NCBI GenBank assembly: GCA_030770545.1
Contig: CM061097.1
Coordinates: forward strand, 2,480,501 to 2,544,500
Length of the DNA: 64,000 nucleotides
Origin: Macropodus opercularis
Lineage: Eukaryota; Chordata; Actinopteri; Anabantiformes; Osphronemidae
Direction of reading: 5' to 3'
The notes under the pieces were generated by a model, which saw nothing but the letters and a program-made list of their open reading frames with translations, made no database searches and was not told where the DNA came from. Shown piece by piece: positions 63,577-64,000 of the stretch (position 1 is the stretch's first letter; every line of letters begins with the position of its first letter). A program made the position numbers and the translations under genes.

Positions 63577-63993
63577 TTACATGAGGACATTCGCCCTAGT
63601 GTCAGGCAACCGGAGTCCAACCAGTCCTCCCCCCACAAGCACCGACGATGCCATGAGGATGGGGATGGCCTTGGTGATGCCAACCAGGGAGCCAAAGATC
63701 AGGTTCCCCAGGACTGCAGCCAACTTACACAGAGCATTGCAGAACCCAAAGCCGGTTCCTCTGGAGAACACACGGGGACAGAAGGAAAGGAAGCAAAGTC
63801 ATTACGGTTGATCAGCAGTCACATGACATGACTATGATATTTGGCTCTCCTCACCTTCTGACAGTAGGGAATGATTCAGTAGTGACCACATCCAAGGAAT
63901 TCCAGGCCGAGATGCTCAAGCCGTTGTAAAGGCACAGCATGAAAATCATCATGGACTCACTGGTGCCGAACCACAGGAAGAAACAGCTGATGC
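63577..63993 (-). CDS. sv2c: Synaptic vesicle glycoprotein 2C, last two coding exons (3'-terminal part)
   Basis: Major-facilitator-type membrane protein of synaptic vesicles. The penultimate exon (63993-63855) codes ISCFFLWFGTSESMMIFMLC and onward through SAWNSLDVVTTESFPTVRR. The final exon (63760-63577) codes GTGFGFCNALCKLAAVLGNL through the last membrane span, ending LRLPDTRANVLM. Both splice junctions agree in phase. These are transmembrane helices 10-12 of the SV2 fold; the conserved transporter-type motif FPTVRRGTGFG lies between them. The ending with PDTR..VLM fits SV2C better than SV2A or SV2B, and SV2C is the neighbour of IQGAP2 in human. The acceptor of the penultimate exon lies at the very end of the window, so all earlier exons are outside. 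Confidence 0.9.
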
Positions 63994-64000
63994 CTGAAAG

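Noticed and set aside
1..64000. CRISPR arrays, operons, phage or integrated viral genes
   Set aside because: None seen: the only regular repeats are microsatellites and a short 12-base tandem, and all solid genes are vertebrate split genes.

Overview
This is vertebrate nuclear DNA and almost certainly from a teleost fish, most likely a compact-genome spiny-rayed species. It has split genes with GT-AG introns, vertebrate-specific proteins, many CA/GT microsatellites and a fragment resembling a common fish interspersed repeat. Nothing prokaryotic or viral was found. Gene calls come from joining exons at splice sites and comparing the products with vertebrate families from memory; no database was searched.

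Layout, left to right. (1) 1-29200: the 3' part of ssbp2 (+ strand, exons 2-17, ending in the conserved MTMSV C-terminus), with long introns and a 3'UTR. Exon 1 lies upstream of the window. (2) 30610-33744: two tandem six-exon lipocalin genes (+), resembling the fish tributyltin-binding / saxitoxin-tetrodotoxin-binding protein family. (3) 34200-35940: f2r (-), a two-exon thrombin-receptor (PAR1) gene whose 3' end faces the second lipocalin. (4) 36638-60097: the whole iqgap2 coding region (-), assembled here as 40 exons and 1684 codons, with every junction in phase. (5) 45722-46945: f2rl2 (PAR3, +), nested antisense in an iqgap2 intron. (6) 63577-63993: the last two coding exons of sv2c (-), preceded on the left by a presumed 3'UTR.

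The order sv2c - iqgap2 (containing antisense f2rl2) - f2r is the arrangement I recall for human 5q13, and ssbp2 is on nearby human 5q14. The window is therefore an anciently conserved synteny block with a fish lipocalin pair between ssbp2 and f2r. The two protease-activated receptors keep readable cleavage sites and tethered ligands. The nested PAR3 has lost the transmembrane-7 tyrosine and the acidic DRY residue, which fits a co-receptor role.

The most unusual points are: the f2rl2 motif losses; the lipocalin pair; a GC-AG intron and two candidate in-frame microexons in iqgap2; a TG-repeat/short-T tract at an ssbp2 3' splice site that resembles the CFTR intron 8 arrangement; and a TAATTA-rich segment in an ssbp2 intron. 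I saw no evidence of a wholly new molecular system.
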